A DNA stretch of 64,000 bases. Origin: Cloeon dipterum (taxonomy: Eukaryota > Arthropoda > Insecta > Ephemeroptera > Baetidae). The stretch covers positions 24,804,545 through 24,868,544 of the forward strand of contig NC_088790.1 of assembly GCF_949628265.1 (NCBI RefSeq). Direction: 5' to 3'. The notes under the pieces were generated by a model that did no database searches, was not told where the DNA came from, and saw nothing but the letters and a program-made list of their open reading frames with translations. Below, one piece after another: positions 24,970 to 35,834 of the stretch (within the stretch, counting starts at the first letter, position 1; every line of letters begins with the position of its first letter). The translations under genes were made by a program, and so were the position numbers.

Positions 24970-27900
24970 TTACGTGAGCAGGTTCCTGATCTCTTTATGC
25001 ATGTGGCACAAGAAGTCGACGTACGAGGCCGAGCCGTCCAACCCGCGGTCCTCCACCAAAAATCGCTTCACCAGCACCTCTAGTTTGTCCCGCTGCGGCA
25101 CGATTGCCAACTGGAAAAATATAAGCAGACCAATAAATAAATGACTGGAAAATTTGTTCGTTTTAAAAAAATTAAAAAAACGAGCTGCTCTAAGGATAAG
25201 ACCAGAACATGTATCTCTGAATTTAAATAAAAACAGCTTTACAAATAATTTCTAAATATTAACTCAAATTTCTTTTTTTTTCTATTTCCTTGAAATTTAA
25301 ATTAATTGCGGGGCATGTGCAAAGAACTAACCTTCATTGAGCGTGGTCTCTGCATTCGAATGACGTCAATGACCTGCCGCAGACGCTGTGAAGTCGGATT
25401 ATCGAGGACAGGAAGCGAGGTCGGGTCCATTTGAATGTTGGCAACTATGTGGTCGCCGAATACGCTTCGTGACCATTCCGGAGGCACCGCAGCTCCGATC
25501 CACAAGAACATTTGCAGCCCATTTTCTGGAATAAACACATAAGATATGATTAAAATTCCTTTCTCTTTGAATTAATGTATTCCCGATTAAAATCTAAAAA
25601 TAAACTCACCCAGAAGGAAGGCGCCATTATCCGACAGCTTCTCGACGGAGCAGCGGACAGGTTGCGGCAAGGTGTGCTCGTTGGGGTCGAGGTTGTGCAC
25701 GGGCATGAGGCGCGGGTAGAAGTAGACGACGCTAGAGAGCACGTCCATGGTGAGCAGGGCGGCGATGTTGAACGAGCGGTCGTCAATGGTGATGTCCGAG
25801 CCGCCGGACAGCGCGTCGCTCTTGAGCAGGCAGTTGGCGTACAGCGGCAGCAGCTTCATGCACTCGGGAAGGATCAGCTGCCCGGCAGACGACGGGTTCG
25901 CGCAGTTTTTCCTGTAGCAAGCCAGCATCTGCGCGCAACGAGACACCAGACCGTCCTTGATGGCCTTCGGCGTCCCATCCATGATGCGGAACATTGCTAA
26001 AAAGATAAAAATCGTAAATATATTTATTTTTACACATATGATGATCATTTATTTAGATGTAAACTCTTTTCTGCGCCATCATCAGGTTTGCTAAAAAAAA
26101 AATTCCCAATACAAGATTTTTTATTTCTAGCACTATTTAATTTTTTTATGATTATTTTATAAGTTTTATCCAAGATTTAGGCTTATAAGTTCCCTATAGG
26201 TTTGTAAAATGGAGTTAAAAAATTAATAAAATTTTTCTTAGCTTTGAAATAAATAAAACAATCTTTTGATAAATAGATATTGCAATCAAAGTTACCCTGT
26301 TTGGCCAAGAAGTTGATGATGGTGTCAAGGTCGCACGATCGGTAAAGGTCTGCCATCTGCAAGCACGTCTTGAGGCTCAGGTTGAGGATACGAAGGCGAC
26401 GCTGGCCTCCGACCGAAGTGTACAGCAAAGCTGCCTGGATGAACACGCCTTCCTCCTCGGTCAGTTTGTCATCGTGCTTCACTTCTATCGCCACAGCCTA
26501 CAAGAAAATGTTCAAATTAAAATTAAAAAGAATTGTATTTCAAACTTCAAAACAGAGAAAATTAATTTTTTACGGTCAGTTTTACAAATTTTCTTTGATT
26601 TATTTATATTTAAAAGAAAAATTTAGGCCGCACGGCAAAATTAATTTGTTTTTTCAGGTTTAACGGATGTAAATCGGTCTTGTGAATTTTCAACACCTTT
26701 GTAAAAAAAAAAAATACACACCTTATCCGAATCAATGGCAGCGAGCTCCATGTCGGTGGTGTTGGACATGAAGTAGTGTCCGTAGAAGTCAGTCGGGCGG
26801 ACGCCGGTGGAGGTGCGGACGCGCATGATGGAGTCAAAGGCCACGTTTCTGGACACGTTTCTCGTGACGTCTGCGATGAGGCGCGGACCGTCAATGTCCG
26901 CTTGGAAGTACGTGTATTTGTACACCTGGCCGCCGGTCAACCGGCTCACCTGGCCGATGGTGGCGAGGTCCACGTACGAGTTGTTCAGCACGAACAGGTC
27001 AACGCTCACGCCCGCACCCACGCAGTTCTGTCCCAGTTCGTTGTAGTCCTTGTTCTGCGGACCTGAAGAGACATTTTTTTCTCAACTAAAATTGGCTCAG
27101 TATATTTATCTTTACTTTCAACATTTTTAACGATTTCTAAAGTAATTTTTGTTCAATAAGCGTTTTTTTAAACAGAAAATGATAATTTTAGAGCAAAAAA
27201 CTCAATTAGATTATAATTTAAAATTTTCAAGCAGTTCAAAACTTTATTTCAGAGTTGGATAGTTCCGAAAAAAATTACCATTTATTACCATCCCTTCCCC
27301 GACAAAAAAAATTCAATCATTCACTTACTGAGGATACTCTTCTCTTTATCAGTGCCGAGCAATTTGCGTTCGTCCCTGTTTTTCAGTTTGCCGGGCGCCT
27401 CGGCGATCGGCAGCGAGGAGTGGAACACAAGCAACTTTCCCGCGCAGTTGGAAGCCTTGAGCGCCTCCAGACCGGCTTGGATCGCGGGCGCCAGAATGAC
27501 CTCCGTTTCCCGCGACTCGGCGAACATGTCCGGGATCTGCTGCATCAGGATTTCGATTACCTGGTCTGATTCCTCGGGGTCGCACAGGAAGCCGTCCAGC
27601 AGCGGCATGAACATGTCGTTCAAGTCGCTCACGCACATCATTTTCGGCTGAGCCAACGTACCCTGGAAAAAGAGAAAAAAATTCCACATTCCGTCTTATT
27701 TTCGTTCACTCTAATGTTTAAATTTAGAGGAAATCAAATAAAAAATCTAAAACAATTTGATGCAGTTAATTAGGGGAGGTCGGGGGAACAGTGAGAAAAT
27801 GTAAATAGTATAATTGGTTCATTTTTACCCTCAGAACGTGCTTGGTGTCACCCCTGAGATCAGAAAAGACCATCAGCACGAGTAAGAAATTGAATCATGA

Positions 27901-30900
27901 CGTCAGCAATCGATGTCATTCGATTCTAATATTTGGCGACGCCTGACCGGCTCTGCTTTAGCTTGATCCGCACTCTGTTGGAACGGCCAGGTCCAGAACT
28001 TTCAGAATATGTGTAATTCGACTCTTTTAAAGCTTCCAGGGTCAAATTGCACATTTCCTGAAAGTTATATTGACTTGGCCATTCTAACGGTGTGCAGATC
28101 TTGCAGATGGAACTAAAATAGTGCTCGTCAGGCATCGGTAAAGTGGCTAATAATACAAATTTTGATTGTTTGAATGTTACAAAAAAACAAAATTTTAAAA
28201 TAGTGACCCGAAATGACCTCAAATACAGTGCATCCATTCTATAGGGCTTGACAAGAAGATTCCAACGCACGCCTTTTTAAAAAAATCAAACCCCAGGTGA
28301 TGAGATGTTGTGTGCTAGAGCGTTATTTTTTTGTAATTTTGCCAAAAATAAACAATAAATCACTCTCAAATATGTTTAATCTACCCACAGTAAATTAATA
28401 AAATTTTCTAAGATTGATAATTCAAAAAAGGAGAAAAACGTACCTTGATGTTGTAGAAATTGACCACATTGCTGTAAGTGATGAATCCGACCTTCATTTT
28501 CGACTTCTCTTGTCCCTGGTCGACTGGAAGATTGCGGATAATGTTTCTCATCTCGGCACACAATAAGTGCACCATGCCACTTTTAACATTGGTGTAAGAC
28601 ACGTCGATAACAAAAACAATCGCTGGCGGATTCGGGAATGTGTTGTTCTGCAATTTAGAACAGTACATTATTTTTATTTAAAATTAGAGATCAGCGAAAA
28701 TCGTACCCTGCAATAATCGGTCGTGGCCACAATTTCGTAGGTTCCAAGCGACAACTCTGCTCTCTGATTGCGGTCAGTACGATGACCAGTGTGGTCTAGA
28801 TGCTGGAAATACTCGGCCGGAACTGTAGGGATTTAATTTGTAATTTTTTAATTTATCCAAGGGCATTAAAAATATGATTTTGGACAGTTATTGGTATTTT
28901 TCTATCACCAAAATTTTCTAAAAATCACAATTCATATGAAAATAAAAATTAAACTACTCTTATTAAATAAAATGCAAATTTGTTGAAACGGTTGTCTTCG
29001 TAATAACGTTTAAAATGGTGCATTTTCCATTCTTACCTTCGGAGGTGGCCTTGCAGAGCAAACATTGGAACCGCCTGCCGCCATCAACAAACTGCATGAA
29101 GGGGCTCATGTAGGCCTTGCACCTGATGCACCGGACTGGTCCCATCTCGCCAAAGTTGACAATAGGCGGGGCCAATTCCCCAGCAACTGGTTCTGCGAAG
29201 GGACTGATCACCAAACCAAAGGGAACCGCAGTCTAAAAGGAAAATATTTCATTTTAATTCTAATAAAAGTCGGAATTTTTCTGTACGTATTCTAATTTAA
29301 CTTCGAATTATTGAAATACGCGAAAAGCTACATCTTATTTTCTTAATAATTCTTTCGATTCGAAAATGTAATAGTGTATTTTCACTTCCATTTGATAATA
29401 TTAGATAACAGTTGACGTTTTGCCTAAGGAATAATAATTGCCGTTGTTTATGGTTTCGTAGACCAACGCCACCGTAATGAAACAGTCAAAATTTCAACTT
29501 AACGCTTTCGGAATAAGCTCAGCGAGACATCTAGGATGATGTACATTTTCATACTTTTGGTGATTTTCCCCCCAAATTTTCATCTTGGCTTTAATTTTTC
29601 CAAGATGGTCTTCATTAAATCGAGCTTTATTTTGGCAGTCTCAATTTCTTTGTTTATTAAATACGAGCCAATTTTTAAAACCAATTTTCCCGGAAATTGG
29701 GCACTAATATAGCTGCTGAATTAAACTAACCTGTTTCATCATGTCGATTGTTGCCGGTATGGTATACATGGTGGAGCGGATGTAGCGGGGTCCCGAATTG
29801 CCCTGGTCATAAGTGATGAAATTGGTGGTCACGAGCGGAGGAACTGCGCCTCTTGGTCCCGTCTCGAACGAGCCACTCTTGGCCTTCTCGTCCTCGGCCA
29901 TCACCTGCGAACGTCAAAGTAGATCTCGGTTAAGACAAAATAGATGCGCGGTTGCAACATGCATCACCTGAATAGGATCTAAAACGTCCGTATAATTTGG
30001 TTCGGGAAGCTGGAAATTGCAATTTTCCTAATTGTACTTCAGCATGCTTTGAAATTTGTAGGAAAGCAAAGCGGTTTTCTCTAGCCCGAAAATAAAGCTA
30101 AGAGAGGAAAACTGTGGAAGATTTCATTTTGACAGGAGGTCTAATAATTAAGAGCCACTTTATTTCCGACTTAAAGGATTTGACAATTATGACGTGGAAA
30201 CAGGCAGTGGCATTGCGTATTCAAGAAAGGTTTTTCTGTTTCTGTCCTGTTCCGTCAGCAATGTATTATAATGATATGAAATAGACCAAGAATGGAATTG
30301 TTTTCAAGCAAAATTCCCGTCTTGTCCTATTCTTGAAAAATATTTTCCTGTTCTGCCAGAATTCCAGGAAAAAGCAGGAATTCTTGTTTCCTGTTTCCAT
30401 TTCCTGTCTTGGAATACGCTCTAGTTTCCAGATTACGGACACAATAATTACCAAGCCCTTAAACCACAAACTACTGATCATTTACGATTTTTGTACACAA
30501 TGATTTCATCGATTTCATATTATTTACATCTGCTAGAGTGCAATTTTCGCTTAGAATAATTCAAAAGACCAAAATCGATTCATCAAATAGTGCGGAAGAC
30601 AACTAAAAGCAAATTTATATTACTGAAAATTAAAATTCATTTTTAATTTGATTTGACCGATTTTGGATTTCAGCACGTCTAAGGATTTTTTCAAGCAGAA
30701 TGAAAAAAGAAAAAATGTAAATGAACGTTGGCGATATTTGTTAGAGACTTCGAACACTGGTGATGAATTATTTTAGTGGATCGGGCTAACATTTTCGATT
30801 TGAATTTCAACGTAAAAATAATTTCCTTTCATAAATACTCGCATAAATATACCGCAATAAGCAACAGAGACCATGAAGTAAATTATTACGGTGGATATTT

Positions 30901-32119
30901 CCAGCCAAGAACTTACCTGAAGGGGGCTGGGCATCTGGTCAGGGTCGAGCCGGCGGGCCTGCTGCTGCTGTTGCTGCTGCTGGTAGGATGGCTGCGGCAT
31001 GCCGCGTCCGTACGGGTCGCTTGGGGACTGCGGAGGGAAGCCAGGCCGAGGGGGCATCTGGTGGTAGCCACCAGGCGACTGCATCTGGCCCGGAGGATGC
31101 TGCATTTGGCCGTGTGGGGACATCATTGGCGGCATTCCTTGGTTCTGGGGCGGCATTCCACCCTGATGATGCGGCATTCCACCCTGAAGAGGAGGCATTT
31201 GTCCCTGATGAGGAGGCATTTGTCCCTGAAGAGGAGGCATTTGTCCCTGATGAGGCATTTGTCCCTGGGGAGGAGGCATTCCACCCTGAGGAGGCATTTG
31301 TCCCTGATGAGACATTTGTCCCTGAGGAGGAGGCATTCCACCCTGAGGCGGTGGCATGCCACTCTGGGGAGGCATTCCGGCGTGAAGAGGCGGAGGTGGC
31401 ATGCCACCTGGAGGCTGGTGCATTTGGGGCGGCATGTGAGGCGATGCCGAGGAGCCGTTGACGTATGGAGGCATGCCTGGCCTCGGAGGAGCACCTTGGG
31501 GTGGACCCTGAGGGCTCCAAGGGGGCTGCTGCTGGCCCATTTGAGGAGGCTGCTGCTGGACCATTTGAGGAGGCTGCTGCTGGCCCATTTGAGGAGGCTG
31601 AGGAAATTTGGTTACTAAAATTTAAAAAAAGGTTATATTCGAAAAATACCATCTGCTGTTGAGGGGGGCCGCCGAGGCTCAATCCGGCCATCTGGCTAGT
31701 CGGCGGTCCTCGAGGAGGAAACTGCCCTGCACCCTGCGGAGGCCCGACAGGGGGTGGGAACTGGCCTGCAGCTTGAGGAGGGCCTGGATGCATGCCTGGA
31801 ATTTTTAATAATTATTTTCACTAACCCACTTCTGATTTTAAAGCATCACGAAAACAATCATGTCGAAAATTAACTACCAACTGGTAACCCTAAACGGATT
31901 AAATCAACAAAAGTGACGTCAGCAGGACCAACTCTCACCATTCTGAAAAGGTTGCGGAGGGTAGTGCTGGCCAGGGGCGGGCCCCGGCGGCTTCTGCGGC
32001 ATTCCCATCGGCGGCTGTTGGGGGCTGTACGGCTGCTGGGGGTTGTAGGCGGCCGGCGGAGGTGGGAAGGAGCCCGGGACGGTCCCGTGAGGGACGCCCT
32101 GCTGGTACGGCGACTGCAT
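24970..32119 (-). CDS. Sec24CD: COPII coat subunit Sec24, C/D type
   Basis: Sec24 selects cargo for COPII vesicles at ER exit sites, paired with Sec23. Exons in transcript order: 32119-31939, 31795-31650, 31597-30917, (30009-29968 cassette), 29904-29731, 29232-29037, 28822-28707, 28647-28444, 27662-27329, 27062-26722, 26497-26296, 25996-25610, 25525-25332, 25110-24970. All phases close, giving 1112 residues with the cassette or 1098 without (family about 1100). Residues 1-336 are Pro/Gln/Gly/Met-rich and presumably disordered. The Zn finger has Cys 443, 446, 465 and 468 (C-x2-C-x18-C-x2-C). The trunk (FVIDVS...), beta-sandwich, helical part ([13 protein letters not shown]) and gelsolin-like end ([13 protein letters not shown]) follow. 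The C-terminus [14 protein letters not shown] is typical of Sec24C/D rather than A/B. Confidence 0.97.
27800..28275 (+). repeat. Repeat C copy in a Sec24 intron
   Basis: Diverged relative of 46820-47235. It shares the order TTTTTACC.../CCCTGAGATCAGA/CTTCCAGGGTCAAA/TTGACTTGGCCATTCTAACG/GGTGTGCA/GTCAGGCATCGGTAAAGTGG. It fills most of the 780-bp intron 27663-28443, by far the largest between the conserved Sec24 domain exons apart from 30010-30916. Open frames in it are not genes. Confidence 0.6.
29968..30009 (-). other. Sec24CD: Candidate 14-codon cassette exon of Sec24
   Basis: Exactly 42 nt with an acceptor (AATTGCAATTTCCAG) and a donor (CAG/GTGATG), both phase 0. It encodes [14 protein letters not shown] between the exon ending PDQMPSPLQ and the exon starting VMAEDEK. 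In known Sec24C proteins these two flanks are directly adjacent (PSPIQV), so skipping restores the standard sequence and inclusion adds 14 acidic/proline residues just before the conserved core. Confidence 0.65.
30480..30775. repeat. Degenerate repeat A in a Sec24 intron
   Basis: A worn copy of the palindromic repeat A. It keeps ACCGATTTTGGATTTCAGCA and the right end (GGCGATATTTGTTAGAGACT, then TTCGAACACTGGTGATGAATT). The left arm is barely recognisable. Confidence 0.5.
30917..31597 (-). repeat. Coding tandem repeats in the Sec24 N-terminus
   Basis: The DNA shows repeated 21-30 bp units (GGAGGCATTTGTCCCTGA-type) between about 31130 and 31380, encoding repeated MPPxQGQ/MPPxQGG units. Other repeats are QQQPPQMGQ units at the start of the exon and a Q8 run encoded by a CTG/TTG tract at 30958-30984. 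Such tracts are expected to vary in length between individuals. Confidence 0.8.
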
Positions 32120-32259
32120 TTCGTCTGTTCTGCAAAGCGGGACGTGTCTGGTGAAAACAGGACACGACTTTCGGCGCCCGTCCGGACTGGATTTCGGGCC
32201 GCCGAGGAAGCGGGATGGCGGAGGCGGCGATGGAGGCGGCCTCGCTGTCGGGTACTCAC

Positions 32260-32345
32260 CTAGCGTCCGACGCTCAGCTGCTGGACATCACCGTACGAAC
32301 GCGAAAAGTGCGGTCGAACAGTCGAGCGGTGTCTCGCTGCCACGT
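32260..32345 (-). other. Sec24CD: Non-coding first exon and promoter region of Sec24
   Basis: A strong donor (CTAG/GTGAGT; intron 32130-32259) pairs with the acceptor CGCTTTGCAG, ten bases before the Sec24 ATG at 32119. The exon is GC-rich. Its upstream end is not visible; 32345 is a guess for the transcription start. Confidence 0.55.
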
Positions 32346-32679
32346 AAGTCTCGAGTGCGCACGCGCCGCTCATGCAATGTGAATAAATGCCAGCTGGCGT
32401 CAGGAGAGTGAAGTGTACGTAAAGGAGTGTGATTGGACTAGGACTCCTTGACAGTCTTGACACTGGGCCGGATTGTCAATGTGTGGATTGTGGAAAGTGG
32501 GGGAGTTAAGTGAGAATTTTGGGATTAAATGATTAGAAAGGCTTAAGCTATTATTCCTACTAATTTAATTTTTGGTTCTTTTTTCATTTTTATAGAAGTC
32601 TTAATAATTTCAATAATTGCGTTTTGAAAACTTGAAAAAGAAAAATAATGATTATTACAAAAACGATCTAAGTGTTTAA

Positions 32680-32895
32680 AGCCGCCAACAGATGGCGCCA
32701 CCATTTATTTTAAAATTTTCAGCTCATTATCAGTAGTTTGAGATTTGAATCCTGCCTGCTCATAATTCTTGGCGTAAAAATATTTGAGCTGGCGTGTTGA
32801 AAGTCTAATGTCAGTTCAGCCAATTGCGGTAGAATAGAACAAAGATATTTTTTCATCTTGAAATAACGATTATCAAAAGCATCTTTCGGCGGCAG
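32680..32895. repeat. Degenerate fragment of repeat A
   Basis: Keeps AAGCCGCCAACAGATGGCGC at the left and TTCAGCCAATTGCGGTAGAAT further in, in the order of a repeat A left half. It lies in the gap between the Sec24 5' end and the sphingomyelin-synthase 3' end. Confidence 0.6.
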
Positions 32896-32899
32896 TGGG

Positions 32900-33882
32900 C
32901 ACTGTAGGTCTGGAACACTCTTCTTTGTTGCTTGATACTCTCCAGGTTTAGTTTTTCTCCTCAAGAGGTTTGAGTAAAAAATATTGAAGACAAGTTTGAG
33001 CAATGAAATAATAAGTTTATTCGATTTCAGCTAGTATGATATTACAGTTGATGTGAAAGATCTCTATTGTTTGACACATTAGGATTTGTGCTAATAAATT
33101 AATTCATTCCACAGTGCATAAATGCAGTTAAATTCGAATTTGAAAAATCAGACAATTTTCCTTAAAATACAAACGAAGCTCTTATAATTGACAGAATTTG
33201 CAATTGTATGAAATCTTTAAGAAAATCTACTCATATTAAATAATAAAAAGCATTTGACTAAATCATAGATTCTAGTTTTATCAAAATATTTCGATAACAC
33301 ACTGCAATATAATTCGGCTGCAGAATTTGGTTCATCAGTCTAGTTATTCGAAGCTGCAGGGTTGACAAAAATACCTAAAAATATCCCTTTAGAAGAACTA
33401 GATGTTCCTCCCATATGAACACACACAGTCAACATATTTGTTTCAATATTTCTAACACCTGTAGATCACAATCGTTGACAGATTTCGATATAATTTCATT
33501 CATTGTTAAGTTGAGATTCCAACTAAAAAAAAAAAAATTGCAGCATCGCCTTTATTTTGGCAATAAACTGGCGCTGATTGCGCAGTCAATCTCAAAATTG
33601 CAAGTTCCGAGGTAAAACTGGGGGCAAATTACCAATGATAATTTGATTACAGATCGGTTCTCTTGCTTCTAAGTCTGCAAAACTTGAGCAGTGCTGTTCA
33701 CACACAATCCCACTACTTCCTTCAGTATTTTTTTCTATTTACAGGGCTGCAGGAAAATGCTTAAACCTAGATTGGTGGTGTCTCCCTATGAACTAGGTTG
33801 GCGTCAGTCGTGTTTGGCAAAACAAGAGTAATCGTTTCTCTTTCTCTCGAGAGTCCTGCTCTGATTGTGAGGCGGTCAGGGG
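32900..33882. other. Non-coding; 3' UTR of sphingomyelin synthase in the right part
   Basis: The minus strand carries AATAAA near 33549-33554, about 330 bases past the stop codon, so the 3' UTR probably covers about 33540-33882. Nothing else was supported. Confidence 0.4.
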
Positions 33883-35833
33883 TCAGCACTCGCGGTTCGG
33901 GTGTTTGGCGAAGATGCGCCGCGGGAACGGCCACTCAAACTGCTTCGGCACCACGGCGCCCACGTTCACCTCAAAGTACCGGAAGGCTGGGAACCACCAC
34001 ACTCGACCCAGGAAGTTGTTTGGACCACTTTGCTGTGAATTAGAGTAATATGTTAGTGAATCCTTAAAAAAGGATAAATTAGCCAAATATTATTAATACA
34101 ATAATTGAATATTCTTTAGTACCTTCAGTTCCGTATTATTGGCAAGAGTGTGGTAAATCCAGAAGAGGCGAGTGGTGACATAGTAAGCGACGACCACGTC
34201 CACTGTGTAGTGCGCTCTTGAGATCAGGATGAATACCATTCCTGCCACCGCCGCCGACCAAGCTAGCCAGTGCAGCAGACGACACCTCCTTGGAGTATCT
34301 AAAAATAAAAAAGGAAAAGTTATGAATGATCAACAAAAATATTTTTAGTAAATAATTTGGTTGGTGCAATGGTTCTGAAAGTATATTTTCTCTATAATAC
34401 CACTTCAATCCAGGCTTTTAAATAAAAAATTAGAGAAATCTATAATAATTAATAAACCATGTGTTTACATCAATTAGTTGTGCCTGTAAAATAGGTCGTA
34501 TTAAACCCTGACCATTCAATAGTTTGAAAGTACTCACATTCCTGAATGACCAGATAGCAAAGGACGAGGATGACGGTGTGTCCACTGTAGAGGTAGTCCC
34601 CGCAGTAGACGTGCTGTCCGTTGATGGACAGTCCAAAGCCGGAGAGCAGGTGCAGCGCCCTGCCGGCGATCAGCAAGAAGCTGGTCGAGTTGGCCTTCGG
34701 GGAGCAGTAGTAGGTTTTATTGGCCATCGGCAGCACGGTCACGCTCATGGTGACGCAGCGCATCAGGTAGAGCAGGCACAGGATCAGGAACACCCTGCGC
34801 CCCACGATGAACCTATGCTTGTGGAAGAAGACGACCAGGAAGGTGGCCGTCGTCGAGCACATAATCAGGATCTCGGACGAGTACAGGCCCCAGCCGAATT
34901 GGTTCTCCTTCACGTGGTCTAGCACCACGTCTGGCAGGGGACCAACCTCGTTCCGGTCAGGCACGCGCTCGTGAACCATCGCCAGGGTCACCGTCGTCGC
35001 CACCATGCTGCAAGACATCAGGAGGAAGGCTGTCGAACACATTTAAAATCAATTAAAAAATTTAAAAAGTTGTAATAAATAAAGTAAGAAAGGAAATTAA
35101 TATTCTTTTTCTTTAATTCAGTCAGTAAAAATATTGATTTTATTTTATTGGTGAGCTCATTCAAAACTATAAGTTTGTAAGGGTTGAATTTTGATAAAAA
35201 CTGCTTGAAATTTTTGCCAATTTCTTCAGCATAAAGAAGCGATGAAGCAAATGATATTTTCTTCTCTGGATATTTCAAGAAATAAAACTCAAATTTCAGT
35301 GATTTTTATGTAGGTTCGAGTTGTTGAAGAGTAATAATTGGTTAAAAGAATATTCACCAGAAATTTCTGTGACAACCGTCTAAAATTTATTAGTTTGTCC
35401 CGAGACTTAAACAAAGGAGGAAAAATTCCTGCACTGAATCACTGGAAAGCATTTTCCAAAAAGTTAAATATATGGTTGAAATAAATTATTCATTTTGATA
35501 AATTAGAAATTCGAGCCAATTCCTAAATAAATCTAAATTACCGTATAAAGTCTTGAGTTTTTCCGGCGGGAATGCCGATTTATCCCTTACTGCAGGGGTG
35601 GGTATGTCGATTTTCACGTGCTGCGGACTGAGGCGGCGTGGACTGGATGGGAACTTGAGCGCCCACTCTGGCGGGATGAGCGGCTCCTGACTAAGGTCGT
35701 CCACTTCTGGGACAGCATTCGCTTCGGTGGCTCCTGCTGGCTCTGTTCCATTCGCGATCGGGTCCTGCAGTGGCCGCGTGTCTTCAAAACTGCCATAGTC
35801 GCACTGGCTGCCCGTCTTTGGCTCCAGCACCAT
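33883..35833 (-). CDS. SGMS: Sphingomyelin synthase / ceramide phosphotransferase (SMS1/2 type)
   Basis: This enzyme moves a phospho-headgroup (choline, or ethanolamine in some insects) from a glycerophospholipid to ceramide in the Golgi or plasma membrane. Core exons: 35833-35542, 35029-34538, 34298-34123, 34032-33883; all phases close, 369 residues from the internal ATG. About six membrane segments follow a hydrophilic N-terminus of about 95 residues without a SAM domain, which separates it from SMSr. The lipid-phosphatase-like triad is visible: His248 (YLYSGHTVI), His291 and Asp295 (RAHYTVDVVV). The His-His spacing of 43 equals that of human SMS1. VHERVPDR and CGDYLYSGH are family signatures. 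The exon with ATG 35833 starts at an acceptor (TTTTTAG/GATGG), so real starts lie in upstream exons (see 41376-41455 and 45858-45916). The headgroup donor cannot be told from sequence. Confidence 0.96.
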
Positions 35834-35834
35834 C

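Noticed and set aside
30776..31618. 280-codon plus-strand frame rich in Arg/His/Leu
   Set aside because: Exact antisense of the proline-rich Sec24 exon.
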